A stretch of 5,395 nucleotides of DNA from Gammaproteobacteria bacterium (GCA_007130745.1 SLRW01000108.1:1-5395); one strand, 5' to 3'; shown: positions 1 through 5,395, numbered from the stretch's first letter. The notes: generated by a model from the sequence alone, not told the origin. Numbers and translations: made by a program.

Positions 1-422
1 GCCGCCAACTGACGTACCCGCACCCGGGTATCTACCACGCATTCGTGGTATCGGTCGCCGGGGGCATGGAGTACGCACAGCCCGGTATGAAAACACACTT
101 CCTTGCCGGACAGTAACGACAGCTGTTCAATCGCCCGCGCCTCGCTGCCGGGTTTGCCCAGAATCTGTCCATCGCACACAGCCACCTGGTCAGAGCCAAT
201 CACCAGTGAATCCGGACGCAGGCGGGCGCCGGCCCGGGCTTTGTCGCGGGACAGTCGTACCACCAGTGCGGGCGCAGTTTCATCCCTTGCCTGCGTTTCG
301 TCCACCTCCGGCGCGACGCACTCAAACGGCAGTTGCAGGCGCTCCAGCAGTTCCCGTCTGAATGGCGAAGTAGAGGCCAGCACGAGCGGGATGGTGGCGT
401 ATTCGGCGTCCTTCTGCTTCAT
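1..422 (-). CDS. yceF: Maf-family nucleotide pyrophosphatase YceF (7-methyl-GTP pyrophosphatase type), C-terminus cut off by window edge
   Basis: Cytoplasmic Maf proteins hydrolyse non-canonical or modified nucleoside triphosphates to the monophosphate and pyrophosphate; the YceF subgroup acts on 7-methyl-GTP in E. coli. Translating the minus strand from the ATG at 422 gives 140 full codons with no stop before the edge; the family is about 190-200 residues, so roughly the last quarter is missing. Visible motifs are the nucleotide-binding loop LASTSPFRRELL at residues 15-26, PEVDET at 38-43, the catalytic-region IGSDQV at 75-80 with Asp78, and GKP at 89-91. IGSDQV fits YceF better than YhdE-type Maf, which usually has a D-T-V version. 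The start is well fixed: an in-frame TAA lies 15 nt upstream and no other start falls between. No strong Shine-Dalgarno is visible. It diverges from yceD-rpmF-plsX, as in E. coli, which supports the assignment. Confidence 0.93.
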   Translation of the reverse strand, partial: MKQKDAEYATIPLVLASTSPFRRELLERLQLPFECVAPEVDETQARDETAPALVVRLSRDKARAGARLRPDSLVIGSDQVAVCDGQILGKPGSEARAIEQLSLLSGKEVCFHTGLCVLHAPGDRYHECVVDTRVRVRQLA

Positions 423-438
423 GGTCTGGTCCGGTTTT

Positions 439-461
439 TAAGGAAACGCTGATCAATTCGT
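439..461 (+). repeat. 23-bp imperfect direct repeat, left copy
   Basis: This stretch matches 2393-2415 at 19 of 23 positions in the same orientation. The last 11 bases, GATCAATTCGT, are identical in both. It lies in the yceF-yceD intergenic region, upstream of the yceD promoter and in the presumed leader of yceF. The nature of the repeat is unknown; it could be a dispersed intergenic repeat, a remnant of a mobile-element end, or a protein-binding site. Confidence 0.5.
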
Positions 462-515
462 TCTGGCGTCCGGCATCATGGCATAAAAAACAGCAGCTTA
501 CGAAAAACAATGCTT

Positions 516-544
516 TTGACAAGGGGCGCGCCGCCCTCTATCAT
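516..544 (+). promoter_or_regulatory. Sigma-70 promoter for yceD-rpmF-plsX
   Basis: The -35 hexamer TTGACA at 516-521 is a perfect consensus match. The -10 hexamer TATCAT at 539-544 matches 5 of 6, and the spacer is the optimal 17 bp. A-rich tracts at 484-490 and 503-509 lie upstream and could serve as an UP element. The bases just after the -10 (545-551, GGCGCGC) form a GC-rich discriminator, as in promoters under stringent (ppGpp) control, which would suit an operon carrying a ribosomal protein gene; that regulation is an inference. The predicted transcription start is about 550-552, only 2-4 nt before the yceD ATG. I saw no convincing promoter for the divergent yceF in this gap. Confidence 0.8.
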
Positions 545-553
545 GGCGCGCTT

Positions 554-1081
554 ATGTCCGCCAGACAGCCGGAAATGGTGAACGTGGCGCGGTTGATTGC
601 CGCGGGCAGGCAACTGCAGGGCCGCTTGCCTTTGCAGACGATGGACCGCCTGGGCGAGATGCTGGTCGAGAACAAAGGCGAGGTCGAGTACAATCTCCAC
701 TTCGTACGCGACGATCAGAATCGCCAGATGATCACCGGCGAGCTCGTAGCGACCGTGGTGATGCAGTGTCAGCGCTGCCTTGCTCCGGTGAGCATTCAGG
801 TGCAGCGGTCGATGGCCTGGGAGTGCGTCTGGAGTGAGGCACAGTTCCCCAATATCGCCGCCGGGCATGACCCCTACCTGATGGAGGAGTCGCCGGTGGC
901 GCTGGCCGGACTGGTGGAGGACGAGATGATTCTCTCCCTGCCACTGGTGGCCCGGCATGAAGCACACGAGGCCTGTACGCCACCGCAGTTCAGCGGCGGC
1001 GAAGACGACAGGCAGGACGAACCCGATACGCGTGAGCCACATCCACTGGCAGATCTGGCCCGGCTCAAGCGTAAGGATTGA
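554..1081 (+). CDS. yceD: YceD / DUF177 family protein (23S rRNA accumulation protein)
   Basis: YceD proteins are cytoplasmic and needed for normal 23S rRNA levels; the biochemical mechanism is not well settled. The 175-residue product is the usual length. Family features visible are LQGRLPL at residues 21-27, the CQRCL motif with Cys72 and Cys75, the acidic-hydrophobic segment VEDEMILSLPL at 121-131, and the C-terminal HPLADLARLK at 163-172, equivalent to NPFAVLASLK of E. coli. Residues 146-161 are an acidic linker. The ATG at 554 is favoured because the N-terminus then has the length expected of Pseudomonas-type YceD. It has no Shine-Dalgarno and sits 2-4 nt from the predicted transcript start; an in-frame ATG at 575 (residue 8) is the alternative. 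It is the first gene of the operon, 31 nt before rpmF. Confidence 0.93.
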   Translation: MSARQPEMVNVARLIAAGRQLQGRLPLQTMDRLGEMLVENKGEVEYNLHFVRDDQNRQMITGELVATVVMQCQRCLAPVSIQVQRSMAWECVWSEAQFPNIAAGHDPYLMEESPVALAGLVEDEMILSLPLVARHEAHEACTPPQFSGGEDDRQDEPDTREPHPLADLARLKRKD

Positions 1082-1102
1082 CTCAGAAAGACTGACCCAG
1101 AC

Positions 1103-1106
1103 GGAG
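1103..1106 (+). promoter_or_regulatory. Ribosome binding site of rpmF
   Basis: GGAG lies 6 nt before the ATG at 1113. The same reading frame is open back to 957 inside yceD, so this site is what places the start at 1113. Confidence 0.8.
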
Positions 1107-1112
1107 TTTGAA

Positions 1113-1301
1113 ATGGCCGTACAGCAGAATCGCAAGACCCGCAGCAAGCGCGGCATGCGCCGTTCCCACGATGCCCTGCGCGGGCCGACCCTGTCGGTGG
1201 ACCCGACCTCGGGTGAAACCCATATCCGTCACCATGTGACCGCAGGCGGCTATTATCGCGGCCGCAAGGTGGTAGCGGACGTGGAAAACGACGAGGAATA
1301 A
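1113..1301 (+). CDS. rpmF: 50S ribosomal protein L32 (bL32), zinc-free form
   Basis: bL32 is a small basic protein of the large ribosomal subunit. The 62-residue product starts MAVQQNRKTRSKRGMRRSHD and carries LSVD, HIRHH and GYYRGRKV, near-identical to the E. coli protein through residue 53. It has no cysteines, so it is the form without the zinc ribbon seen in many other bacterial L32 proteins. The C-terminal tail after RKVVA is slightly longer and more acidic (DVENDEE) than the E. coli tail. The frame extends upstream into yceD, but L32 homology and the GGAG 6 nt before the ATG fix the start at 1113. It lies between yceD and plsX, the conserved gene order, and is presumably transcribed from the promoter ahead of yceD. 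Confidence 0.98.
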   Translation: MAVQQNRKTRSKRGMRRSHDALRGPTLSVDPTSGETHIRHHVTAGGYYRGRKVVADVENDEE

Positions 1302-1309
1302 CCGTCGCT

Positions 1310-1330
1310 ATCCGGCCCCCCGGGCCGGAT
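1310..1330 (+). other. Perfect 9-bp hairpin between rpmF and plsX, without a U-tract
   Basis: ATCCGGCCC at 1310-1318 and GGGCCGGAT at 1322-1330 are exact inverted repeats around a CCC loop. In RNA this is a very stable GC-rich stem starting 9 nt after the rpmF stop. The bases that follow (GCGGTGTGAC) hold no run of T, so it is not a standard intrinsic terminator. More likely roles are protecting the rpmF mRNA 3' end, a processing point, or partial attenuation lowering plsX expression relative to rpmF. The structure is seen directly; the role is inferred. Confidence 0.75.
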
Positions 1331-1348
1331 GCGGTGTGACATTCCGTC

Positions 1349-1353
1349 GGGAG
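1349..1353 (+). promoter_or_regulatory. Ribosome binding site of plsX, supporting a TTG start
   Basis: GGGAG lies 7 nt before the TTG at 1361. An in-frame TGA at 1337-1339 excludes any earlier start, and the next ATG (1397) falls inside the conserved DAMGGD motif, so the TTG is the only plausible start. Confidence 0.8.
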
Positions 1354-1360
1354 CAGGCAG

Positions 1361-2395
1361 TTGGCTGGCGAATCCCTTCGCATCTCGCTGGATGCCATGG
1401 GCGGCGATTTCGGGCCGTCGGTGGTGATACCGGCCGCACTCAGTGCACTCAAGGCGCACCGTGATCTTGAGCTGGTGCTGGTCGGCGATGAGTCGGCGCT
1501 CAGGCGGGAGCTTGAAAACCACAAGGCCGGCAATAATCCCCGGCTTGCCATTCGCCATGCCAGCGAAACCGTGGCCATGGACGAGGCGCCATCCAGAGCC
1601 CTGCGCTACAAGAAAGACTCCTCCATGCGCGTGGCCATCGACATGGTCAAGCACGGCGACGTCAATGCCTGCGTCAGCGCCGGCAATACCGGCGCACTGA
1701 TGGCGACCGCACGCTTTGTGCTCAAAACCATCCCCGGCATAGACCGTCCGGCCATTCTTTCGGCCATTCCTTCCCTGCGCGGGCATACCCATATGCTTGA
1801 TTTGGGCGCCAATGCCGATTGCGATTCCGAGCAGCTGTTCCAGTTTGCGGTGATGGGCTCGGTGCTTGCCTCGGCGGTTAATGATGTCCCGGAGCCTCGC
1901 GTGGGGCTGCTTAATATAGGCGAGGAAGAGGGCAAGGGCGTTGAGCGGGTGAAAAAAGCCGGCGAGCTGATCAGCAACAGCGATCTTAATTACGTCGGTT
2001 TTGTAGAAGGCAACGACATCTACACCGGGGCGGTGGACGTGGTGGTTTGCGACGGCTTCTCAGGGAATGTGGCGCTGAAGACCAGCGAAGGCCTGGCCAC
2101 CATGGTCAGTCATTACATCCGCGAGGAGTTCTCCCGCAACTGGTACACCCGTCTGGCCGGGCTGGGCGCCTGGCCGGTGCTCAGCGCACTGCGTACCCGC
2201 ATGGATCCGCGCGCCTATAACGGCGCCAGTCTGCTGGGTCTACAGGGGATTGTGGTCAAGAGTCACGGCGGTGCCGACAGTTTCGCCTTTGCCAATGCCA
2301 TTCGCATGGCTGTTCTGGAAGTACGCCGTGAGGTGCCGCGCAGCATCGGCGACCGGGTGGCCTCGGCGCTGGGTGAGGCCGGGCAGACAGGCTAG
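1361..2395 (+). CDS. plsX: Phosphate acyltransferase PlsX
   Basis: PlsX converts acyl-ACP and inorganic phosphate to acyl-phosphate, which PlsY uses to acylate glycerol-3-phosphate, the first step of phospholipid synthesis. It is a peripheral cytoplasmic protein acting at the inner membrane. The 344-residue product is full length. Family motifs run in the expected order: DAMGGDFGP at 11-19, SAGNTGALMA at 106-115, LDLGAN at 146-151, LLNIGEEEGKG at 183-193, DGFSGNVALKTSEG at 231-244, and YNGASLLGLQGIVVKSHG at 286-303. Translation starts at TTG, supported by GGGAG 7 nt upstream and an in-frame stop just before. It is the last gene of the yceD-rpmF-plsX unit. The fatty-acid genes usually found next (fabH and/or fabD) are absent; a convergent T2SS gene follows. 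Confidence 0.97.
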   Translation: MAGESLRISLDAMGGDFGPSVVIPAALSALKAHRDLELVLVGDESALRRELENHKAGNNPRLAIRHASETVAMDEAPSRALRYKKDSSMRVAIDMVKHGDVNACVSAGNTGALMATARFVLKTIPGIDRPAILSAIPSLRGHTHMLDLGANADCDSEQLFQFAVMGSVLASAVNDVPEPRVGLLNIGEEEGKGVERVKKAGELISNSDLNYVGFVEGNDIYTGAVDVVVCDGFSGNVALKTSEGLATMVSHYIREEFSRNWYTRLAGLGAWPVLSALRTRMDPRAYNGASLLGLQGIVVKSHGGADSFAFANAIRMAVLEVRREVPRSIGDRVASALGEAGQTG

Positions 2396-2415
2396 GGAAA
2401 TACGGATCAATTCGT
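2393..2415 (+). repeat. 23-bp imperfect direct repeat, right copy
   Basis: This copy matches 439-461 at 19 of 23 positions and begins within the TAG stop codon of plsX. It ends with the identical 11-base core GATCAATTCGT (2405-2415). The two copies therefore bracket the yceD promoter and all three genes of the unit. The core also occurs at 3872-3882 inside gspE, where it is coding sequence and may be chance. Confidence 0.5.
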
Positions 2416-2466
2416 CACGTCTCACCGGGTTCTGTCGCGTTTATTTGCAGCATTTCCTGGCCGGTT
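2396..2466. other. Convergent intergenic gap between plsX and gspF with no recognisable terminator
   Basis: Both operons end here, so termination in both directions is expected. I see no GC-rich hairpin followed by a T-run on either strand; the best pairing is a 5-bp ACCGG/CCGGT match with a loop of over 30 nt, which is not convincing. Termination may be Rho-dependent or rely on colliding transcription. Most of the left part is the repeat copy at 2393-2415. Confidence 0.5.
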
Positions 2467-3699
2467 TCAGCCGAGCAGCTGGTTGAGCTGGAAAATCGGC
2501 AACAGAATCGCGGCGACGATAATCATCACGATCCCCCCCATGATCAGAATCACAAGCGGCTGCATGGCCGCGGTCATGCCCTGTACCAGGCTGGTCACTT
2601 CCGACTCCTGGTTCTGGGCAGCGCGTTCCAGCATCTCGTCCAGCCGGCCACTGGATTCGCCACTGGCGATCAGGTGAATGGTCATGGGCGGGAACAGCTT
2701 GCTGGCGCCCAGCGCACGACTGATATTGCCACCTTCGCGCACCTTGCGACTGGCCACTTCTACTGCCTCGCGCATGGGGATATTGACCACCACCTGACCG
2801 GCAATGCGCATGGCTTCCAGTACCGGCACGCCGCTGCCGTTAAGAATGCTCAGGGTACGGGCGAAACGGGCGGCGTTGAAACCGGCCGTGAGTCGCCCGA
2901 CCAACGGCAGCCGCAGCAGCAAATTGTGAAAGCGCCGGCGCGGGCCGGGCTGGCGTAGCCACAGCACCAGAGCGGTTGTTCCGCCCACCAGCACCAGCGT
3001 TAACAGCCACCACCAGCTGCGCAGGAATTCACTCAGGCCGATCAGGGCTGTGGTCAGCAGCGGCAGTTGCTGATCGCGGGTATCAAAGACGTCGACCACC
3101 TGCGGCATGATGTAGGTCACCAGAAACAGGGCAATCCCCAGTGACACCAATAGCAACAGGGCAGGGTAGATGGTGGCCAGCATCATCTGGTTGCGCATTT
3201 CCTGGCGGTTCTCGGTGTAATCGGCCAGGCGTTCCAGCACGTTTTCGAGTTGGCCGGCCTGTTCGCCGGCGGCCACGGTAGCGCGATAGAGCTCCGGAAA
3301 CACGCGCGGGAACTGGGCCAGACCCGAAGCCAGGGTATGTCCTTCCATCACCCGGGAGCGTACGGCGATGAGAATACTCTTGATGCGCGGCCGGGTGGTT
3401 TGCTGGGAGACCGCCAGCAGGGCCTCCTCAATGGGCAGGGCGGCGCGTACCAGAGTGGCCAGCTGTCGGGTCACCAGAGCCAGGTCATTGGCGCTGATGC
3501 TGCGCCAGGAGCTGCCGCGAAGTGCGCCACCACCGGTGGCATCGCCCGCCTTGTTGTTGCGGGCAATTTCGTCGACCTGGATCGGTATGAGGCCCTGCTC
3601 ACGCAGAATCTGGCGCACCTGGCGGGGCGTGTCGCCCTCCATGACGCCCTTGCTCTCGCGCCCCGTGCGGTCCAGTGCAGCGTATTCGTAGGCTCCCAT
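2467..3699 (-). CDS. gspF: Type II secretion system inner-membrane platform protein GspF
   Basis: GspF is the polytopic inner-membrane core of the T2SS assembly platform, working with the ATPase GspE and with GspL and GspM to build the pseudopilus that pushes exoproteins through the outer-membrane secretin. The 410-residue product has the family's usual length. The N-terminus MGAYEYAALDRTGRESKG is typical of GspF rather than the pilus homologue PilC. Two T2SSF domains lie at about 73-196 and 276-398; the first has FPELYRATVAAGEQAGQL (134-151) and the second the matching IASGESSGRL (344-352 region). Hydrophobic membrane segments are at about 173-198, 227-247 and 379-402. It starts 4 nt after the gspE stop with no clear Shine-Dalgarno, which suggests translational coupling. 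No gspG or other pseudopilin gene follows; the operon ends here against plsX. Confidence 0.96.
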   Translation of the reverse strand: MGAYEYAALDRTGRESKGVMEGDTPRQVRQILREQGLIPIQVDEIARNNKAGDATGGGALRGSSWRSISANDLALVTRQLATLVRAALPIEEALLAVSQQTTRPRIKSILIAVRSRVMEGHTLASGLAQFPRVFPELYRATVAAGEQAGQLENVLERLADYTENRQEMRNQMMLATIYPALLLLVSLGIALFLVTYIMPQVVDVFDTRDQQLPLLTTALIGLSEFLRSWWWLLTLVLVGGTTALVLWLRQPGPRRRFHNLLLRLPLVGRLTAGFNAARFARTLSILNGSGVPVLEAMRIAGQVVVNIPMREAVEVASRKVREGGNISRALGASKLFPPMTIHLIASGESSGRLDEMLERAAQNQESEVTSLVQGMTAAMQPLVILIMGGIVMIIVAAILLPIFQLNQLLG

Positions 3700-3703
3700 T
3701 GCG

Positions 3704-5329
3704 CTAGTCGCCCGTGGTCACGCGCAGGACTTCCTCCACCGTGGTGTTGCCGGCGAGGATGTGCCGGATACCGTCATCACGAATAGAGGGCGAGAACTGG
3801 CGGGCGTGCGTCTCCATTTCGTGTTCGCTGGCGTTGGCGTGGATCATGCGGCGCAGCGTTTCGTCCACGGGGATCAATTCGTAGATGCCGTTACGGCCCT
3901 GGTAGCCGGTATGGTTGCAGGCCTCGCATTCGCCGGCGTGGTGCAGCGTGGGGGGATCTTTGGGGTCTACGCCCAGCAGGCGACATTCCTCGGCATCGGC
4001 GGTGTAGGGCTGGCGGCATTCCGGGCACAGTAGCCGGATCAGGCGCTGTGCCAGCAGCCCCACCAGACTGGATGAGAGCAGAAAGGGCTCCACACCCATG
4101 TCACGCAGGCGCGTGACGGCACCTATGGCGGTGTTGGTATGCAGGGTAGACAACACCAGGTGGCCGGTAAGACTCGCCTGCACGGCAATTTCCGCAGTCT
4201 CGAAGTCGCGAATCTCACCCACCATCACCACGTCCGGATCCTGGCGCAGAATGGCGCGCAGGCCGCGGGCAAAAGTCATGTTCACGCGCGTGTTGACCTG
4301 GGTCTGGCCGATGCCGTCAAGGTAGTACTCGATGGGGTCCTCGACGGTCATGATGTTGCGGCTGCTGTCGTTGATGCGCGTGATCGCGGCATACAGCGTG
4401 GTGGTTTTGCCCGAGCCGGTGGGGCCAGTGACCAGGATCACCCCGTGGGGTCGCTGGATCAGCTCGTCCATGGTTTTTCTGGCTTCAGCCGCCATGCCCA
4501 GGTTGTCCAGGGTCAGGCGGCCGGCCTGCTTGTCCAGCAGTCGCAGCACCACGCGTTCACCATGCCCGGAGGGCAGGGTGGAGACGCGCACATCCACCGC
4601 GCGCCCGGCCACCTTGAGGGAGATGCGCCCGTCCTGCGGCAGGCGTTTTTCGGCGATATCCAGCTTGGCCATGACCTTGATGCGAGAGACCAGCAACGGC
4701 GCCATCACCCGTTGCGGTTCGATGACCTGGCGCAGGACGCCGTCCACACGGAAGCGGACAATCATGCGGTTCTCGAAGGGCTCGATATGGATATCCGAAG
4801 CATTTTCCTTGATCGCTTCGGTGAGCAGGGCGTTGATCAGGCGGATAATAGGCGCATCATCCTCGCTTTCCAGCAGATCCTGGGGTTCCGGCATGTGCTG
4901 GGCCAGCGAGGCCAGATCGCTGTCCTCGTCGTCCAGGTCCTCCATCATCTGCATGGCCTGGTTGGAGGCGCCTTCGTAAGTGGCCTGCAGTTCGCGGTCG
5001 AAGGTGGGGGCGTCGATGGTTTCCAGGGCCAGCGGCTGGCCGACCGAACGGCGCAACTCGGCAATTACCCGGGGGTCGAAACCGGCCCGGCACAGCACCG
5101 GGACGCTGCCGTCGTGATTGGGGATAGTGCGCACCAGTACGCCATGGCGGCGGGAGAAGGCAAAGCCGGGGCGCCGGATACCGGTCTGTTCATCGGTTTC
5201 CGGTGTTTCGCCCGGGTCTGTCTCGGGGGCGGCTTCGGCAGCCGGCTCCGTGACCCCGGGCGAGTTATCCTCGCTGGCGTCCTGAGCCTGTTCGGGCCAG
5301 GCGTCGGACTCACTCGCCCTCGTTACCAT
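3704..5329 (-). CDS. gspE: Type II secretion system ATPase GspE
   Basis: GspE is the cytoplasmic hexameric ATPase that powers pseudopilus assembly, docked to the inner membrane through GspL and GspF. The 541-residue product shows the full set of motifs: Walker A GPTGSGKT at 302-309, Asp box TVEDPIEYY at 328-336, Walker B region DPDVVMVGEIRD at 364-375, His box TGHLVLSTLHTN at 388-399, and a zinc-binding tetracysteine Cys435/Cys438/Cys468/Cys471. The N1E-like segment begins near PGFAFSRRHGVLV (54-66). Lack of a long MshEN-type N-terminus and pairing with GspF argue against PilB. Residues 1-50 are a low-complexity tail rich in Glu, Asp, Pro, Ala and Thr, making the protein about 40 residues longer than typical GspE. 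The ATG at 5329 has GAGG only 3 nt upstream; no other Met comes before residue 126. It overlaps the upstream gene by 20 nt. Confidence 0.97.
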   Translation of the reverse strand: MVTRASESDAWPEQAQDASEDNSPGVTEPAAEAAPETDPGETPETDEQTGIRRPGFAFSRRHGVLVRTIPNHDGSVPVLCRAGFDPRVIAELRRSVGQPLALETIDAPTFDRELQATYEGASNQAMQMMEDLDDEDSDLASLAQHMPEPQDLLESEDDAPIIRLINALLTEAIKENASDIHIEPFENRMIVRFRVDGVLRQVIEPQRVMAPLLVSRIKVMAKLDIAEKRLPQDGRISLKVAGRAVDVRVSTLPSGHGERVVLRLLDKQAGRLTLDNLGMAAEARKTMDELIQRPHGVILVTGPTGSGKTTTLYAAITRINDSSRNIMTVEDPIEYYLDGIGQTQVNTRVNMTFARGLRAILRQDPDVVMVGEIRDFETAEIAVQASLTGHLVLSTLHTNTAIGAVTRLRDMGVEPFLLSSSLVGLLAQRLIRLLCPECRQPYTADAEECRLLGVDPKDPPTLHHAGECEACNHTGYQGRNGIYELIPVDETLRRMIHANASEHEMETHARQFSPSIRDDGIRHILAGNTTVEEVLRVTTGD

Positions 5330-5395
5330 TATCCTCAGGCTCCAGGTCTGGCTGAATTGGTACGACGCCGTCGTCCAGGTCCAGCTCGGGTAGCA
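5310..5395 (-). CDS. C-terminal tail of an upstream gene, possibly the T2SS secretin GspD
   Basis: The minus strand enters the window in an open frame and ends at TGA (5310-5312), giving 27 residues that start LPELDLDDGVV and finish EDNGNEGE. The tail is strongly acidic and has no recognisable domain. It overlaps gspE by 20 nt in a different frame, an arrangement typical of genes in one operon, and the gspE ribosome binding site lies inside it. In most T2SS operons gspD directly precedes gspE, and secretins often end in a variable tail that can bind a pilotin, so GspD is the best guess. GspC or an unrelated protein cannot be excluded. That the frame is really coding is inferred from the overlap and composition. 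Confidence 0.5.
   Translation of the reverse strand, partial: LPELDLDDGVVPIQPDLEPEDNGNEGE

Noticed and set aside
33..50. Perfect inverted repeat TACCACG / CGTGGTA with a 4-nt loop
   Set aside because: It lies inside yceF coding sequence (the YHECVV region) with no T-run or regulatory context; probably incidental.
423..515. Possible promoter for yceF on the minus strand
   Set aside because: Only weak hexamers can be found, such as CATGAT with an upstream TG but no credible -35; not strong enough to annotate.
476..1156. A 226-codon open frame on the minus strand across yceD
   Set aside because: It is antisense to a clearly conserved DUF177 gene and its own promoter, has no recognisable domain, and is rich in His, Arg and Leu as expected for the shadow of a GC-rich gene.
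874..1977. Several minus-strand open frames of 120-230 codons opposite rpmF and plsX
   Set aside because: They lie opposite strongly conserved genes, show biased low-complexity composition and carry no family motif.
2396..2466. Bidirectional terminator between plsX and gspF
   Set aside because: No stem of 6 bp or more with a short loop and adjacent T-run is present on either strand.
3872..3882. Third exact copy of the 11-base core GATCAATTCGT
   Set aside because: It encodes the conserved Glu-Leu-Ile stretch of GspE on the minus strand, and the flanks do not match the rest of the 23-bp repeat, so it is probably chance.
3250..4979. Long plus-strand open frames opposite gspF and gspE (up to 215 codons)
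   Set aside because: They are complements of conserved T2SS coding sequence, with composition typical of antisense frames and no recognisable domains.
5362..5374. Palindrome ACGACG-C-CGTCGT near the right edge
   Set aside because: It is explained by the Asp-Asp-Gly-Val-Val codons of the acidic tail of the upstream gene; short and without an operator context.

Overview
The window reads as ordinary chromosome from a gammaproteobacterium with fairly GC-rich DNA. The evidence is the block yceF (minus strand) diverging from yceD-rpmF-plsX (plus strand), an arrangement known from Escherichia coli and Pseudomonas, together with gammaproteobacterial-type YceF, YceD and L32 proteins and type II secretion (T2SS) genes. 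I cannot name the genus from this sequence alone.

Layout. Positions 1-422 (minus) hold most of yceF, a Maf-family nucleotide pyrophosphatase that runs off the left edge. A 131-bp AT-rich divergent intergenic region (423-553) carries a near-consensus sigma-70 promoter pointing right. Then come yceD (554-1081, DUF177 protein linked to 23S rRNA), rpmF (1113-1301, ribosomal protein L32) and plsX (1361-2395, phosphate acyltransferase), all on the plus strand. They look like one operon coupling ribosome production to membrane phospholipid synthesis. A perfect 9-bp hairpin without a U-tract separates rpmF from plsX. After a 71-bp gap come two genes on the opposite strand: gspF (2467-3699) and, upstream of it in transcription, gspE (3704-5329). 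These are the inner-membrane platform protein and the cytoplasmic ATPase of the T2SS. At the right edge is the acidic C-terminal tail of another gene, overlapping the start of gspE by 20 nt; by the usual gene order it may be gspD.

How the parts relate. The two halves are functionally unrelated and converge. The genes that normally follow plsX (fabH and/or fabD, fabG, acpP) are absent, and the T2SS genes sit in their place, so the plsX/gspF junction looks like a rearrangement point relative to the common order. A 23-bp imperfect direct repeat (19 of 23 identical) lies just left of the yceD promoter and at the plsX stop codon, so it brackets the yceD-rpmF-plsX unit.

I found no CRISPR array, RNA gene, complete mobile element, defence system or evidently undescribed multi-gene system. 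The points most worth a second look are the near-leaderless yceD promoter, the bracketing repeat, the broken synteny, and the acidic N-terminal extension of GspE.
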